Source: PALSA-610 sp038239145 (GTDB lineage Bacteria > Actinomycetota > Acidimicrobiia > IMCC26256 > PALSA-610). From it: a stretch of DNA of 37,432 nucleotides. The position numbers and the translations under genes are program-made. Each line of letters starts with the position of its first letter. Within the stretch, counting starts at the first letter, position 1. Shown here in pieces: positions 1-7,985 of this stretch. A model generated the notes under the pieces. That model saw only the letters and a list, made by a program, of their open reading frames with translations, had not been told where the DNA came from and made no database searches. The stretch covers positions 1 through 37,432 of the forward strand of contig JBBSFB010000043.1 of NCBI GenBank assembly GCA_038239145.1. Direction: 5' to 3'.

Positions 1-974
<974 letters not shown>

Positions 975-1041
975 GCACTCTTTCTGAAACGTTCGTGCTC
1001 GCTATGGAGTTCTTGTGGTTGCGCCGAGAGCTGACATTTGA

Positions 1042-1159
1042 ACCCGGTGACCATGGCGGCGGGGACACACCCGTTCCCATTCCGAACACGGCAGTTAAGA
1101 CCGCCCGCGCCGATGGTACTTGGAGGGATTCTTCCTGGGAGAGTAGGTCGTCGCCGGGT
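1042..1159 (+). rRNA. rrf: 5S ribosomal RNA
   Basis: A 118-nt 5S rRNA follows the 23S gene after a spacer of about 67 nt. The terminal helix ACCCGG (1042) pairs with CCGGGT (1154-1159). The internal segments CCCATTCCGAACACGG and GATGGTACTTGGAGG are typical of 5S. The run TTTTTT just after the closing helix may help end transcription. The order 23S-5S is the normal end of an rrn operon, and no tRNA lies between them. Confidence 0.95.
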
Positions 1160-1175
1160 TTTTTCGCTAAGAATC

Positions 1176-1204
1176 ACGACGCCCGCCCTTGTGGCGGGCG
1201 TCGT
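1176..1204 (+). terminator. Hairpin downstream of the rrn operon
   Basis: A perfect 12-bp stem (ACGACGCCCGCC paired with GGCGGGCGTCGT) closes a 5-nt loop, beginning 17 nt after the 5S gene. No T-run follows it, but T-poor hairpins are common in high-GC actinobacteria, and a T6 tract lies just upstream at the 5S end. It is the best candidate for ending rRNA transcription before the TPR gene. Confidence 0.6.
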
Positions 1205-1208
1205 CGCG

Positions 1209-1214
1209 TACGCT
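1209..1214 (+). promoter_or_regulatory. Candidate -10 element for the TPR gene
   Basis: TACGCT fits the actinobacterial TANNNT -10 pattern and lies just after the rrn hairpin. A start about 7 nt downstream would give a leader of about 22 nt holding the weak Shine-Dalgarno GGAAG (1229-1233) ahead of the GTG at 1243. No convincing -35 is seen, because the rrn hairpin occupies that region. Confidence 0.3.
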
Positions 1215-1242
1215 GCGTCTCCCCCCACGGAAGTGAACTGCT

Positions 1243-2643
1243 GTGACAGATCCCAAGCCGCGCCGCCCCAACGACGGTCAGAAACGCGCCTCGAGCGGCG
1301 GTGGCGCCCGGCGCCCGGCCCGCAGCGACGGCGCGCCGAGTCGATCGAGCCGGGGGAGTGGTTCACCGGCCCGGGGTGCGCGAACCGGAGGCGCCGCCAA
1401 GCGTGAGCCTCGTCGCGACGGGGCACCGAGGAGCGGCGCCCGCACCGGGGGAGCACCGAAGCGAGACGGGGCGCCGAGGCGTGACGCGAAGGGTGTCGGC
1501 GGCGCCAAGCGCACCCCGGCCCGCGCAACCGGGGCCCGGACGTCGGGCGCGCGCACGGCGGGGACACGCGGTAGCGGCGGGGGCGGCGGCCGCTCGTCGG
1601 GCGACGGAACGGCCAAGCGATTCGTTCGCAGCGACGGCACTCCCCGGCGCGAGCCCCGTCGGGCAGGCGGCCCGCAGCGAGACGGACGCAGCGCGGGTGG
1701 CAACGCCGGCCGGGAGATGCGGCGCGACGGTCCGCAAAAGCGTGTCGGGAAGTCGGCCCCGCCCCGCACCGGTCGCGGCGGCGATCCGAAGCGCACGACG
1801 CGCACGTCGAAGAGCACCGACGACCGCAACCCGACGCACAGCAGTGTCGATTACCCGTCCGCCAAGTTCCGGCGGAAGAACGAGACGCCCGAGCCCGTCG
1901 CGCCGAGCCCGCGCGCGTCGTTGCGCAAGGTTCGTCGCCCGGAGGCTGTCCCCGACGCCGGTTCCCGCCCGACGCGAGGTCGGCCGTCGCGCAAGTCCGC
2001 GCCGACCCGGCGCCGGAAGCTGCGTACGACCGAGGCCGGCGACGAGCTCGCCCGGATCGCCGGTCGGGGAGCCAAGCACGCCCAGGCCGACCTGGGCAAA
2101 GCGGCGGAGGCATATGCCGCTGGTCGCGAACGCGACGCCGCCCGCTTGTTACGACCCTTGCGGGACGCGTATCCGGACGCAAGCGCGGTGCGCGAGCTGC
2201 TCGGGCTCTGCCAGTACCGGCTCGGGCAGTACGCAGCCGCGACGAAAGAGCTCGAGGCCTTCGTCGAGCTGACGAACGCAGTCGAGCAGCACCCGGTCCT
2301 GATGGACTGCGCTCGCGCGCTGGGCAAGCACCGGCGGGTCGCGGAACTGTGGGAGGAGCTCGCGGCGGCCTCACCGTCGGGGGCGCTCGTCACCGAAGGT
2401 CGCATCGTGTTCGCGGGCTCGCTCGCCGACCAGGGCCGGCTCACCGAGGCGATCGCCACCCTCGACCGTCGCGTCAACCAGCCGAGTCGCGTCATGGACC
2501 ACCACGTCCGGGTCTGGTACGCACTCGCCGACCTGTACGAACGCGCCGGCGACCTCCCGAGAGCGCGCGACCTGTTCCTGCGGATCCGCAACTACGACGC
2601 CGGCTTCGCCGACGCGGCCGAGCGCCTCGCCACGTTGGGTTGA
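1243..2643 (+). CDS. TPR protein with long Arg/Gly/Lys-rich N-terminal tail (Rv1691-like)
   Basis: The 466-aa product has two parts. Residues 1 to about 265 are low-complexity and strongly basic, rich in Arg, Gly, Ala, Pro and Lys. They hold recurring (R/S)DG(A/T)P(R/K) blocks such as SDGAPSR, RDGAPRR and SDGTPRR, and a Gly run followed by RSS. Residues from about 267 to 466 form helical TPR-like repeats, with motifs such as LLGLCQYRLGQYAAA, VEQHPVLMDCARALGKH and WYALADLYERAGDLPRARDL. This two-part build, with a disordered basic tail plus a TPR domain, is typical of the actinobacterial family that includes Rv1691. The role is unknown; the tail suggests RNA or ribosome contact (inference), and the gene sits directly downstream of the rRNA genes. 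The GTG start has a weak upstream GGAAG. The extreme base bias of the tail also produces long antisense open frames, which I discard. Confidence 0.85.
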   Translation: MTDPKPRRPNDGQKRASSGGGARRPARSDGAPSRSSRGSGSPARGARTGGAAKREPRRDGAPRSGARTGGAPKRDGAPRRDAKGVGGAKRTPARATGARTSGARTAGTRGSGGGGGRSSGDGTAKRFVRSDGTPRREPRRAGGPQRDGRSAGGNAGREMRRDGPQKRVGKSAPPRTGRGGDPKRTTRTSKSTDDRNPTHSSVDYPSAKFRRKNETPEPVAPSPRASLRKVRRPEAVPDAGSRPTRGRPSRKSAPTRRRKLRTTEAGDELARIAGRGAKHAQADLGKAAEAYAAGRERDAARLLRPLRDAYPDASAVRELLGLCQYRLGQYAAATKELEAFVELTNAVEQHPVLMDCARALGKHRRVAELWEELAAASPSGALVTEGRIVFAGSLADQGRLTEAIATLDRRVNQPSRVMDHHVRVWYALADLYERAGDLPRARDLFLRIRNYDAGFADAAERLATLG

Positions 2644-2750
2644 CCGGCTTCGCCGGGCCGGGTTGACCGGCTTCGCCGGGCCGGGTTGACCGGCTTCGCC
2701 GGGCCGGGTTGACCGGCTTCGCCGGGCCGGGTTGACCGGCTTCGCCGGGT
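2640..2750 (+). repeat. 23-bp tandem repeat, about 4.8 copies
   Basis: Four full units plus a final partial unit repeat without interruption. The 23-bp unit begins TTGACCGGCTTCGCCGG and ends GCCGGG. The array starts on the last base of the TPR gene's final sense codon, so the first unit supplies the TGA stop. Each unit contains the small hairpin CCGGC-TTC-GCCGG. The length is not a multiple of three and the array lies outside the coding sequence, so it is a minisatellite in the 3' flank. Copies appear identical, which suggests recent expansion or continuing homogenisation. There are no spacers, so it is not a CRISPR. Confidence 0.93.
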
Positions 2751-2849
2751 TCGATGTCACACCCTTCCGGTAGCGTCCGGAGTGCTTCTCCGCGCTTCCC
2801 CCGAGCGTTCCGGCGTCGGCGCGTGCGCCCTGTTCCCGGGAGTCGTCAG

Positions 2850-3106
2850 ATGGACGCCGAATCGTTCAACGTCGCAGTGGTGCGAGGCACGTGCTCGGGT
2901 CCGCCCGAGGTGCGGGTGCTGGCGTCAGAGCAACGTCTGGCCCAGTTGCAGGTGACGACGCGCGTCGACGGCCGGGCCATGTCGGTTCCGGTGTCGGTCA
3001 TCGATCCGCCGGCATGGCTCGAGCAGCTCGAGACCGGCGACGGGATCGCCGTACGAAGTCACTGCGGCAGAGGGTCGAGGAGCTCCTCGATTCGATCGCC
3101 TCGTGA
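2850..3106 (+). pseudogene. SSB-like OB-fold protein, disrupted (frameshift with probable internal deletion)
   Basis: The ATG at 2850 has a good Shine-Dalgarno (GGGAG, 7 nt upstream). The first ~68 residues match the small actinobacterial single-strand-binding-like family, with FNVAVVRGTCSGPPEVRVL and then VTTRVDGRAMSVPV, IDPPAWLEQLETGDGIAV. The reading frame then leaves this pattern at about position 3055. The expected C-terminal helix, SLRQRVEELLDSIAS followed by TGA, is found in another frame at 3059-3106. The later OB-fold strands, usually including an RRRFFR-type segment, are missing. Both a deletion and a frame change therefore seem to have happened. Read literally from 2850, the frame continues to 3209 with a meaningless Arg/Ser-rich end. 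A sequencing error could explain the frame change but not the missing middle. Confidence 0.6.
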
Positions 3107-3150
3107 CCTGTCGGCACCCTGTCACCGGCGGGCTGCACGCCGCCCAACAC

Positions 3151-3178
3151 CTGGTGCGGGGCGCCGCGACGGTACAGT
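3151..3178 (+). promoter_or_regulatory. Candidate promoter for korAB
   Basis: CTGGTG (3151-3156) and TACAGT (3173-3178) are separated by 16 bp and resemble -35 and -10 elements. Transcription starting near 3185 would give a leader of about 90 nt before the GTG at 3275. The -10 fits TANNNT well, but the -35 match is weak. Confidence 0.35.
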
Positions 3179-3274
3179 GACGGCGCGCGCGGCCGATGAA
3201 CACGCGTGAGCGTCGCCCCGATGGCGCGGTGATCGCTCGAGACGATCCGGTACTGAGAAAGCTGGTGGTCAACG

Positions 3275-5134
3275 GTGACCGTAGAGGCGACCCCGGCTCG
3301 TCGGGTGGAAACACTCGACGATGTCGTCATCAGGTTCGCGGGGGACTCGGGCGACGGGATGCAACTCGTCGGCGACCGGTTCACGGAGTTGTCGGCGGTG
3401 TTCGGGAACGACCTGGCGACCCAGCCCGACTTCCCGGCCGAGATCCGGGCTCCTGCCGGAACCATCGCGGGCGTGTCGGCGTTCCAGGTCCATATCTCCG
3501 ATCACGACATCGTGACCGCAGGCGACTCGCCCAACGTGTTGGTCGCAATGAACCCGGCCGCGTTAAAAGCCAACGTGAAGGAGTTGCCGGCAGGCTCGAC
3601 GTTGTTGATCAACGTCGACACCTTCGAGCAGCGCAACCTCGACAAGGCGGGTTACGCGCAGAACCCGCTCGACGACGACTCGCTCGCGGCGTTTCGCGTG
3701 TACCGCGTGCCGATGACCTCGATCACGGTCGAGGCGACCAAGCCGCTCGGCGTGAAGCCCCGCGACGCGGAGCGCTCGAAGAACTTCTTCGCCCTCGGCC
3801 TCATTTGCTGGATGTACACCCGGCCGACCGAACCGCTGATCGACTGGATCAAGAAGCGCTTCGCGAACCGTCCCGAGGTCTTCGAGGCGAACGTCGCGGC
3901 ATTCCGTGCCGGCTTCAACTTCGGCGAGACGGCCGAGCTTTTCGACCACGCGTTCGAAGTGAAGCCCGCGCCGTTGGCGCCGGGTGAGTACCGCCAGATC
4001 ACCGGCAACGTCGCCCTCTCGTACGGGCTCGTTGCCGCCGCGCAGGCGGCCAAGCTTCCGCTGTTCTACGCGTCGTACCCGATCACTCCCGCGTCCGACA
4101 TCCTGCACGAGCTGTCGAAGCTGAAGAATTTCGGCGTGAAGACACTGCAGGCCGAAGACGAGATCTCCGCCGCCGGTATCGCGATCGGCGCCGCGTTCGC
4201 CGGCAACCTCGCGATCACCGGCACGAGCGGTCCCGGTGTCGACCTGAAGTCGGAAGCCCTCGGTCTCGCCGTCAGCCTCGAGCTGCCGATGATCATCGTC
4301 GACGTGCAGCGCGGCGGCCCGTCGACCGGCCTACCCACGAAGACCGAGCAGGCCGACCTCATGCTCGCGATGTACGGCCGTCACGGCGAGGCGCCGATGC
4401 CGATCGTCGCCGCGAGCTCTCCAAGCGACTGTTTCGCAGCGGCCTTCGAAGCCGCCCGCCTCGCGCTCAAGTACCGCACCCCGGTGATGCTCCTCACCGA
4501 CGGTTACCTCGCCAATGGCGCCGAGCCGTGGGTGCTTCCGGACGTCGAGAACCTGGCCGACATCTCGGTCGAGTTCGCGACGGAACCGAATCACGGCGAG
4601 GAGTTCTGGCCCTACTTGCGCGACGAGGAGACCCTCGCGCGGCCGTGGGCGATCCCCGGCACGCCCAAGCTCATGCACCGCGTCGGTGGCATCGAGAAGG
4701 AAGACGGCACCGGGAACATCAGCTACGACCCCGCCAACCACGACAAGATGACGCGACTGCGAGCGGCCAAGATCGCCGGCATCGCCAACGACATACCGCT
4801 CGTCGACCTCGACGACCCGGGCGGCGCCGACCTCTTGGTGTTGTCGTGGGGCGGCACTTGGGGCGCGACGACCGAAGCGCTGCGTCAGGTCCGGGCTCAG
4901 GGCAAGAAGGCTGCGCATGCGCACCTCCGCCACATGAATCCCTTCCCCCGCGATCTCGGCGACGTGCTCGGGCGCTACTCGAAGGTGCTCGTTCCCGAGC
5001 TGAACCTCGGTCAGCTCTCGAAGCTGATCCGGGCCGAGTACCTCGTCGACGCGAAGAGCTACACGCGCGTCGCCGGAGTGCCCTTCCACGCGTCCGAACT
5101 CGTGAACGAGATCCTGGAGATGATGAAGTCGTGA
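3275..5134 (+). CDS. korA: 2-oxoglutarate (2-oxoacid):ferredoxin oxidoreductase, fused gamma-alpha subunit
   Basis: The product is 619 aa. The N-terminal ~215 residues are the gamma-type domain, opening with VVIRFAGDSGDGMQLVGDRF. From about residue 238 the alpha/pyrimidine-binding domain follows, with YASYPITPASDILHEL, TGTSGPGVDLKSEALGLA and QRGGPSTGLPTKTEQADL. This is the fused gamma-alpha chain of two-subunit oxidoreductases that convert 2-oxoglutarate and CoA to succinyl-CoA, CO2 and reduced ferredoxin. In mycobacteria KorAB serves the TCA cycle in air (established knowledge). The start is a GTG giving VTVEATPARRVETLDD; no strong ribosome site is visible. The stop overlaps korB by GTGA, so the subunits are probably made in equal amounts. 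The exact 2-oxoacid substrate cannot be proved from sequence. Confidence 0.93.
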   Translation: MTVEATPARRVETLDDVVIRFAGDSGDGMQLVGDRFTELSAVFGNDLATQPDFPAEIRAPAGTIAGVSAFQVHISDHDIVTAGDSPNVLVAMNPAALKANVKELPAGSTLLINVDTFEQRNLDKAGYAQNPLDDDSLAAFRVYRVPMTSITVEATKPLGVKPRDAERSKNFFALGLICWMYTRPTEPLIDWIKKRFANRPEVFEANVAAFRAGFNFGETAELFDHAFEVKPAPLAPGEYRQITGNVALSYGLVAAAQAAKLPLFYASYPITPASDILHELSKLKNFGVKTLQAEDEISAAGIAIGAAFAGNLAITGTSGPGVDLKSEALGLAVSLELPMIIVDVQRGGPSTGLPTKTEQADLMLAMYGRHGEAPMPIVAASSPSDCFAAAFEAARLALKYRTPVMLLTDGYLANGAEPWVLPDVENLADISVEFATEPNHGEEFWPYLRDEETLARPWAIPGTPKLMHRVGGIEKEDGTGNISYDPANHDKMTRLRAAKIAGIANDIPLVDLDDPGGADLLVLSWGGTWGATTEALRQVRAQGKKAAHAHLRHMNPFPRDLGDVLGRYSKVLVPELNLGQLSKLIRAEYLVDAKSYTRVAGVPFHASELVNEILEMMKS

Positions 5135-6180
5135 CCGACGGAAATGGCACCGACGGCAATGGAAGTGGCGTCGCCGTGAAGCTGGCCCGTAAGGACTATC
5201 AGTCGGACCAAGAGGTTCGTTGGTGCCCGGGCTGCGGCGACTACGGCATCCTCACCGCGATCCAGCTCCTCTTGCCCGAGATCGGGATCAGGCCCGAGAA
5301 CATGGTGTTCGTGTCGGGTATCGGTTGCGCGGCGCGGCTCCCGTACTACATGAACACGTACGGGGTGCACAGCATTCACGGGCGCGCGCCCGCGATCGCC
5401 ACCGGTGTCGCGCTGGCCCGGCCCGATCTCGACGTGTGGGTGATCGGCGGCGACGGCGACATGCTCTCGATCGGCGGCAACCATCTCATCCACGCGCTGC
5501 GCCGCAACGTGAACCTCAACATCTTGATGTTCAACAACCAGATCTACGGCCTCACCAAGGGGCAGTACTCGCCGACGAGCGAAGTCGGCAAAGTCACCAA
5601 ATCGACACCGTTCGGATCGCTCGACCACCCGTTCAACCCGGTCTCGATCGCGCTCGGCGCGGAGGCGAGCTTCGTCGCCCGTACCCACGACATGGACCGC
5701 AAGCACATGACGGAGATGTTCCGTCGGGCCCAGGCGCACAACGGCGCGTCGTTCGTCGAGGTGTACCAGAACTGCAACGTCTTCAACGACGGTGCGTTCG
5801 ACACGATCCTCAACAAGGACGCCCGCCCCGACATGCTGATCGACCTGAAGCACGGCCAGCCCGTGAAGTTCGGGGCCAACGGCGAGCACGGGGTCGTGAT
5901 AAACGAGTTCGGCGAAGCGAAGATCGTGAGCGTCGCCGACGTCGGCGAGGACAAGCTCGTCGTCCACGACGAGACCCGCGCTGATCCGTCGCTGGCCTTT
6001 GCTCTCTCGCGGCTGGCCGAGCATCCGGAGACGCCGACACCGGTCGGCGTGTTCCGTGCGGTCGACCGCCCTGCGTACGGCGTCGCGATGCAACAGCAGA
6101 TCGCGGTGGCGTCGGAGAAGTCGGGTCCCGGCGACCTGGCCGGGCTGCTGCGGTCGGCGCCGACCTGGACCGTCGCGTAG
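5131..6180 (+). CDS. korB: 2-oxoglutarate (2-oxoacid):ferredoxin oxidoreductase, beta subunit
   Basis: The 349-aa product is the thiamine-diphosphate-binding partner of KorA. WCPGCGDYGIL (from residue 31) holds the first two Fe-S cysteines, and SGIGCAARLPYYMNT holds the next. GGDGDMLSIGGNH (from about residue 106) is the Mg/ThDP site, followed by NNQIYGLTKGQYSPTS. Translation begins at the GTG that overlaps the korA stop; the longer open frame upstream is only the korA antiphase. The first ~15 residues (DGNGTDGNGSG) are a short Gly/Asn-rich extension. Together with KorA it forms the usual alpha2beta2 enzyme. No separate ferredoxin-like delta subunit is encoded nearby. Confidence 0.93.
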   Translation: MTDGNGTDGNGSGVAVKLARKDYQSDQEVRWCPGCGDYGILTAIQLLLPEIGIRPENMVFVSGIGCAARLPYYMNTYGVHSIHGRAPAIATGVALARPDLDVWVIGGDGDMLSIGGNHLIHALRRNVNLNILMFNNQIYGLTKGQYSPTSEVGKVTKSTPFGSLDHPFNPVSIALGAEASFVARTHDMDRKHMTEMFRRAQAHNGASFVEVYQNCNVFNDGAFDTILNKDARPDMLIDLKHGQPVKFGANGEHGVVINEFGEAKIVSVADVGEDKLVVHDETRADPSLAFALSRLAEHPETPTPVGVFRAVDRPAYGVAMQQQIAVASEKSGPGDLAGLLRSAPTWTVA

Positions 6181-6198
6181 CCCTCAGTCCGGTAGCCC

Positions 6199-7428
6199 TC
6201 AGTCCAGCGTCCGGAACACCATCCCGGTTCGGGGCTTGGGCCAGAAGAACGTCGTCTTTTGTGGCATGCGGACCCGATCCATCGCCGCGGCCCGGGTCGT
6301 CGCGACCGAAACCGGAGTGCAGAGGATCGCAGCCGTGGCCGCGCCCTTGTCGACGAGCGCCGCGACGCCGCCGGCGTCGTGGCGGTACTGCCAGGTCGCG
6401 TCCGCGAGCCGGGGAACGACCAGCGCTTCGATGACCGCGGCATCGGTCTCGGCGACAGCCGGGTGTTCGTCGGCGAGCGCGGCGGCTCGAACGTCGGGGC
6501 GCGGGACTGCGAGCGCCAGGCCGCGGTCATCGACGATGCCGAGGCCCCGCTCGGCCCGCATCGACGCGACGAGCGCATCGACGCCTTCCGGTGTGTTGGG
6601 TCCCGCGTCGCGCACGTCGAACGCGTCGGCGAGCCGGGTTCGTACGTCGGTGCCGGCCGGGGCGTCGATCAGCCGGTGGATCGGCTCGATGCAGAGCTCG
6701 TCGTCGTCGAGCTCGACCACGAACGTCATGATCGCGGCCGCACCTTCCGGGTCGTCGCAACGCTGGCGGATCTCGTTGCGGTAGTTGAGCGCCGTCTCGA
6801 AGCGGTGATGCCCGTCGGCGAGCACGAGGGGAGCGCTCCCGACGACGCGGCGGATCCCCGCGATCGCTTTCGGGTCGTCGATCGCCGCGATCTCGTGGTA
6901 CACGCCTTCGGAATCCAGGCACTGCACGAGCGGTGTGGCCCGGGCGAGCAGGGGAGTGAGCCCGCTCCCGAGCGAGAGTCCCCAGATCGGGTCGACGTTG
7001 ACCCGCATCGCCCGGAGCAGTGCGAGCCGATCCGACTTCGCCTTCGGCAGCGTGCGCTCGTGGGGGAGGACGTCGTCGTCGCCCGGCTCGGGCAGGGTCA
7101 ACGCCCCGAGCACGCCCCGGGTATGGCGGCGAACGCCCTGGGGGTCGGTGAACTCCATGCGGTACGCGTAGAAACGCGGCACGGGATCCCGGACGAGCAC
7201 GCCTTCCGCGGTCCACCGCTCGAACGTGGCGGCGGCGCGGGCGTACCGGTCGCCCTCCACGGCCTCGTCCTGCGGGAGGATCAACCGGACCGAGTTGTGC
7301 TCGTCCACAGCCTCGAGCGTTGCCCGCTGATCGTCGTCGATCACGTCGTAGGGTGGTGCGACTAGGGACGCCAGCGCGGCGGACGCGCCGCGGTACCGGA
7401 CGCCGGCGAAAGGCGAGAAGTCGACCAC
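6199..7428 (-). CDS. DUF1015 family protein
   Basis: The 409-aa product carries the conserved blocks of the DUF1015 family: an N-terminal VVDFSPFAGVRY, then SLVAPPYDVIDDDQR, LILPQD, and the near-invariant LADGHHRFETALNYRNE in the middle. The biochemical role of the family is not established. I place the start at the GTG at 7428 because GGAG lies 7 nt upstream and the family's usual N-terminal motif begins right there; the open frame extends 35 codons further without support. It converges on korB (18 bp between stops) and diverges from the small TPR gene. A DUF1015-TPR-HAD-...-tlyA neighbourhood is recurrent in actinobacteria (my recollection, not checked). Confidence 0.87.
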   Translation of the reverse strand: MVDFSPFAGVRYRGASAALASLVAPPYDVIDDDQRATLEAVDEHNSVRLILPQDEAVEGDRYARAAATFERWTAEGVLVRDPVPRFYAYRMEFTDPQGVRRHTRGVLGALTLPEPGDDDVLPHERTLPKAKSDRLALLRAMRVNVDPIWGLSLGSGLTPLLARATPLVQCLDSEGVYHEIAAIDDPKAIAGIRRVVGSAPLVLADGHHRFETALNYRNEIRQRCDDPEGAAAIMTFVVELDDDELCIEPIHRLIDAPAGTDVRTRLADAFDVRDAGPNTPEGVDALVASMRAERGLGIVDDRGLALAVPRPDVRAAALADEHPAVAETDAAVIEALVVPRLADATWQYRHDAGGVAALVDKGAATAAILCTPVSVATTRAAAMDRVRMPQKTTFFWPKPRTGMVFRTLD

Positions 7429-7486
7429 GTTGGCGCTCCGGGTTCCGGGGATGTTCGGGAATGCGTTTCGGTTGTACCACAGGCAA

Positions 7487-7502
7487 CTCCCGGAACCGGG
7501 AG
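7487..7502. promoter_or_regulatory. 16-bp palindrome between divergent genes (candidate operator)
   Basis: CTCCCGGAACCGGGAG is a perfect palindrome with 7-bp arms and an AA centre. It lies in the 103-bp space between the divergent DUF1015 and TPR genes, 30 bp before the TPR start. The half-site CCGGAACC recurs at 7506-7513, just before the ribosome site. A dimeric repressor site is plausible, but a simple RNA hairpin in the leader is equally possible. Confidence 0.4.
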
Positions 7503-7531
7503 AGCTCCGGAACCGCCAAGGAGGCGACCCC

Positions 7532-7921
7532 ATGACAGCTTCAGGAAGCTACGAGGCGTACACCGCCTTTTCCGAGGGCATGCGCCTTCTTTCCGACGGC
7601 AACGCGCACGCGGCTGCGATCGCGTTGGAGCAGGCCCGTGAGCTCGAGCCGGCCAAGAGCTCGGTGCGGGAGGCGTTGGCGCGCGCGTACTACCGGACCG
7701 GGCGTTACGCTGCGGCGGAGCAGGAGTTCATCGCCACCCTCGATATCGAGCCGGTGAACGATTACGCGCAGTACGGCGTCGGGCTGTGCCGGTTGAAGGC
7801 GGGGGACCGGGCCAAGGCGCGCGGACACCTCCGGCTCGCCACCGTCATGCGCCCCGACAACCCCGACTACCGGGCCGCGCTGGAGCGGGTCATCGAGGCC
7901 GAGTCCCCGGATCCCGCCTGA
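7532..7921 (+). CDS. Small tetratricopeptide-repeat protein
   Basis: The 129-aa product is almost entirely helical TPR repeats: GMRLLSDGNAHAAAIALEQA, then REALARAYYRTGRYAAAEQEF, then YGVGLCRLKAGDRAKARGHL. About three repeats are visible and there is no signal peptide or membrane segment, so it is probably a cytoplasmic scaffold or adaptor. The ATG at 7532 is chosen because a perfect AAGGAGG (7518-7524) precedes it; the longer frame to 7430 overlaps the divergent gene's promoter region. Its partner is unknown. It lies immediately before the HAD phosphatase, and its TGA is followed directly by a 15-bp hairpin. Confidence 0.85.
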   Translation: MTASGSYEAYTAFSEGMRLLSDGNAHAAAIALEQARELEPAKSSVREALARAYYRTGRYAAAEQEFIATLDIEPVNDYAQYGVGLCRLKAGDRAKARGHLRLATVMRPDNPDYRAALERVIEAESPDPA

Positions 7922-7966
7922 CCGACGAGCTACGGGACCGAAACCTGGGGGCCCGTAGCTTGTCGG
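7922..7966 (+). promoter_or_regulatory. 15-bp inverted repeat spanning the TPR stop and the HAD promoter
   Basis: CCGACGAGCTACGGG (7922-7936) pairs with CCCGTAGCTTGTCGG (7952-7966), leaving one G-T pair and a 15-nt loop. As RNA it could end the TPR transcript, although no T-run follows. As DNA the right arm contains the candidate -10 TAGCTT, so the same sequence could be an operator. The evidence does not choose between these. Confidence 0.55.
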
Positions 7967-7985
7967 CATGAGCGCGTGGGCATGA
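7956..7985 (+). promoter_or_regulatory. Candidate leaderless promoter with a 5-codon upstream ORF (MSAWA)
   Basis: TAGCTT (7956-7961) is followed by exactly six bases and then ATG at 7968, the same arrangement seen at other genes in this window. That ATG opens only a 5-codon frame (ATG AGC GCG TGG GCA TGA). Its stop overlaps the HAD gene's ATG at 7982 as ATGA. If real, ribosomes could load on the leaderless uORF and restart on the phosphatase gene. It may be chance, since the frame is so short. Confidence 0.4.

Noticed and set aside
2640..2750. CRISPR array
   Set aside because: Units are directly abutting with no spacers and no cas genes are nearby.
2754..2849. N-terminal extension of the SSB-like gene to 2754
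   Set aside because: The extra residues are Arg/Pro/Ser nonsense; the ATG at 2850 has the ribosome site and begins the family pattern.
5059..6578. Two 344-codon minus-strand frames opposite korB
   Set aside because: Their composition (His/Arg/Val or Ser/Arg rich) is that of antisense shadows, and korB has full family motifs.
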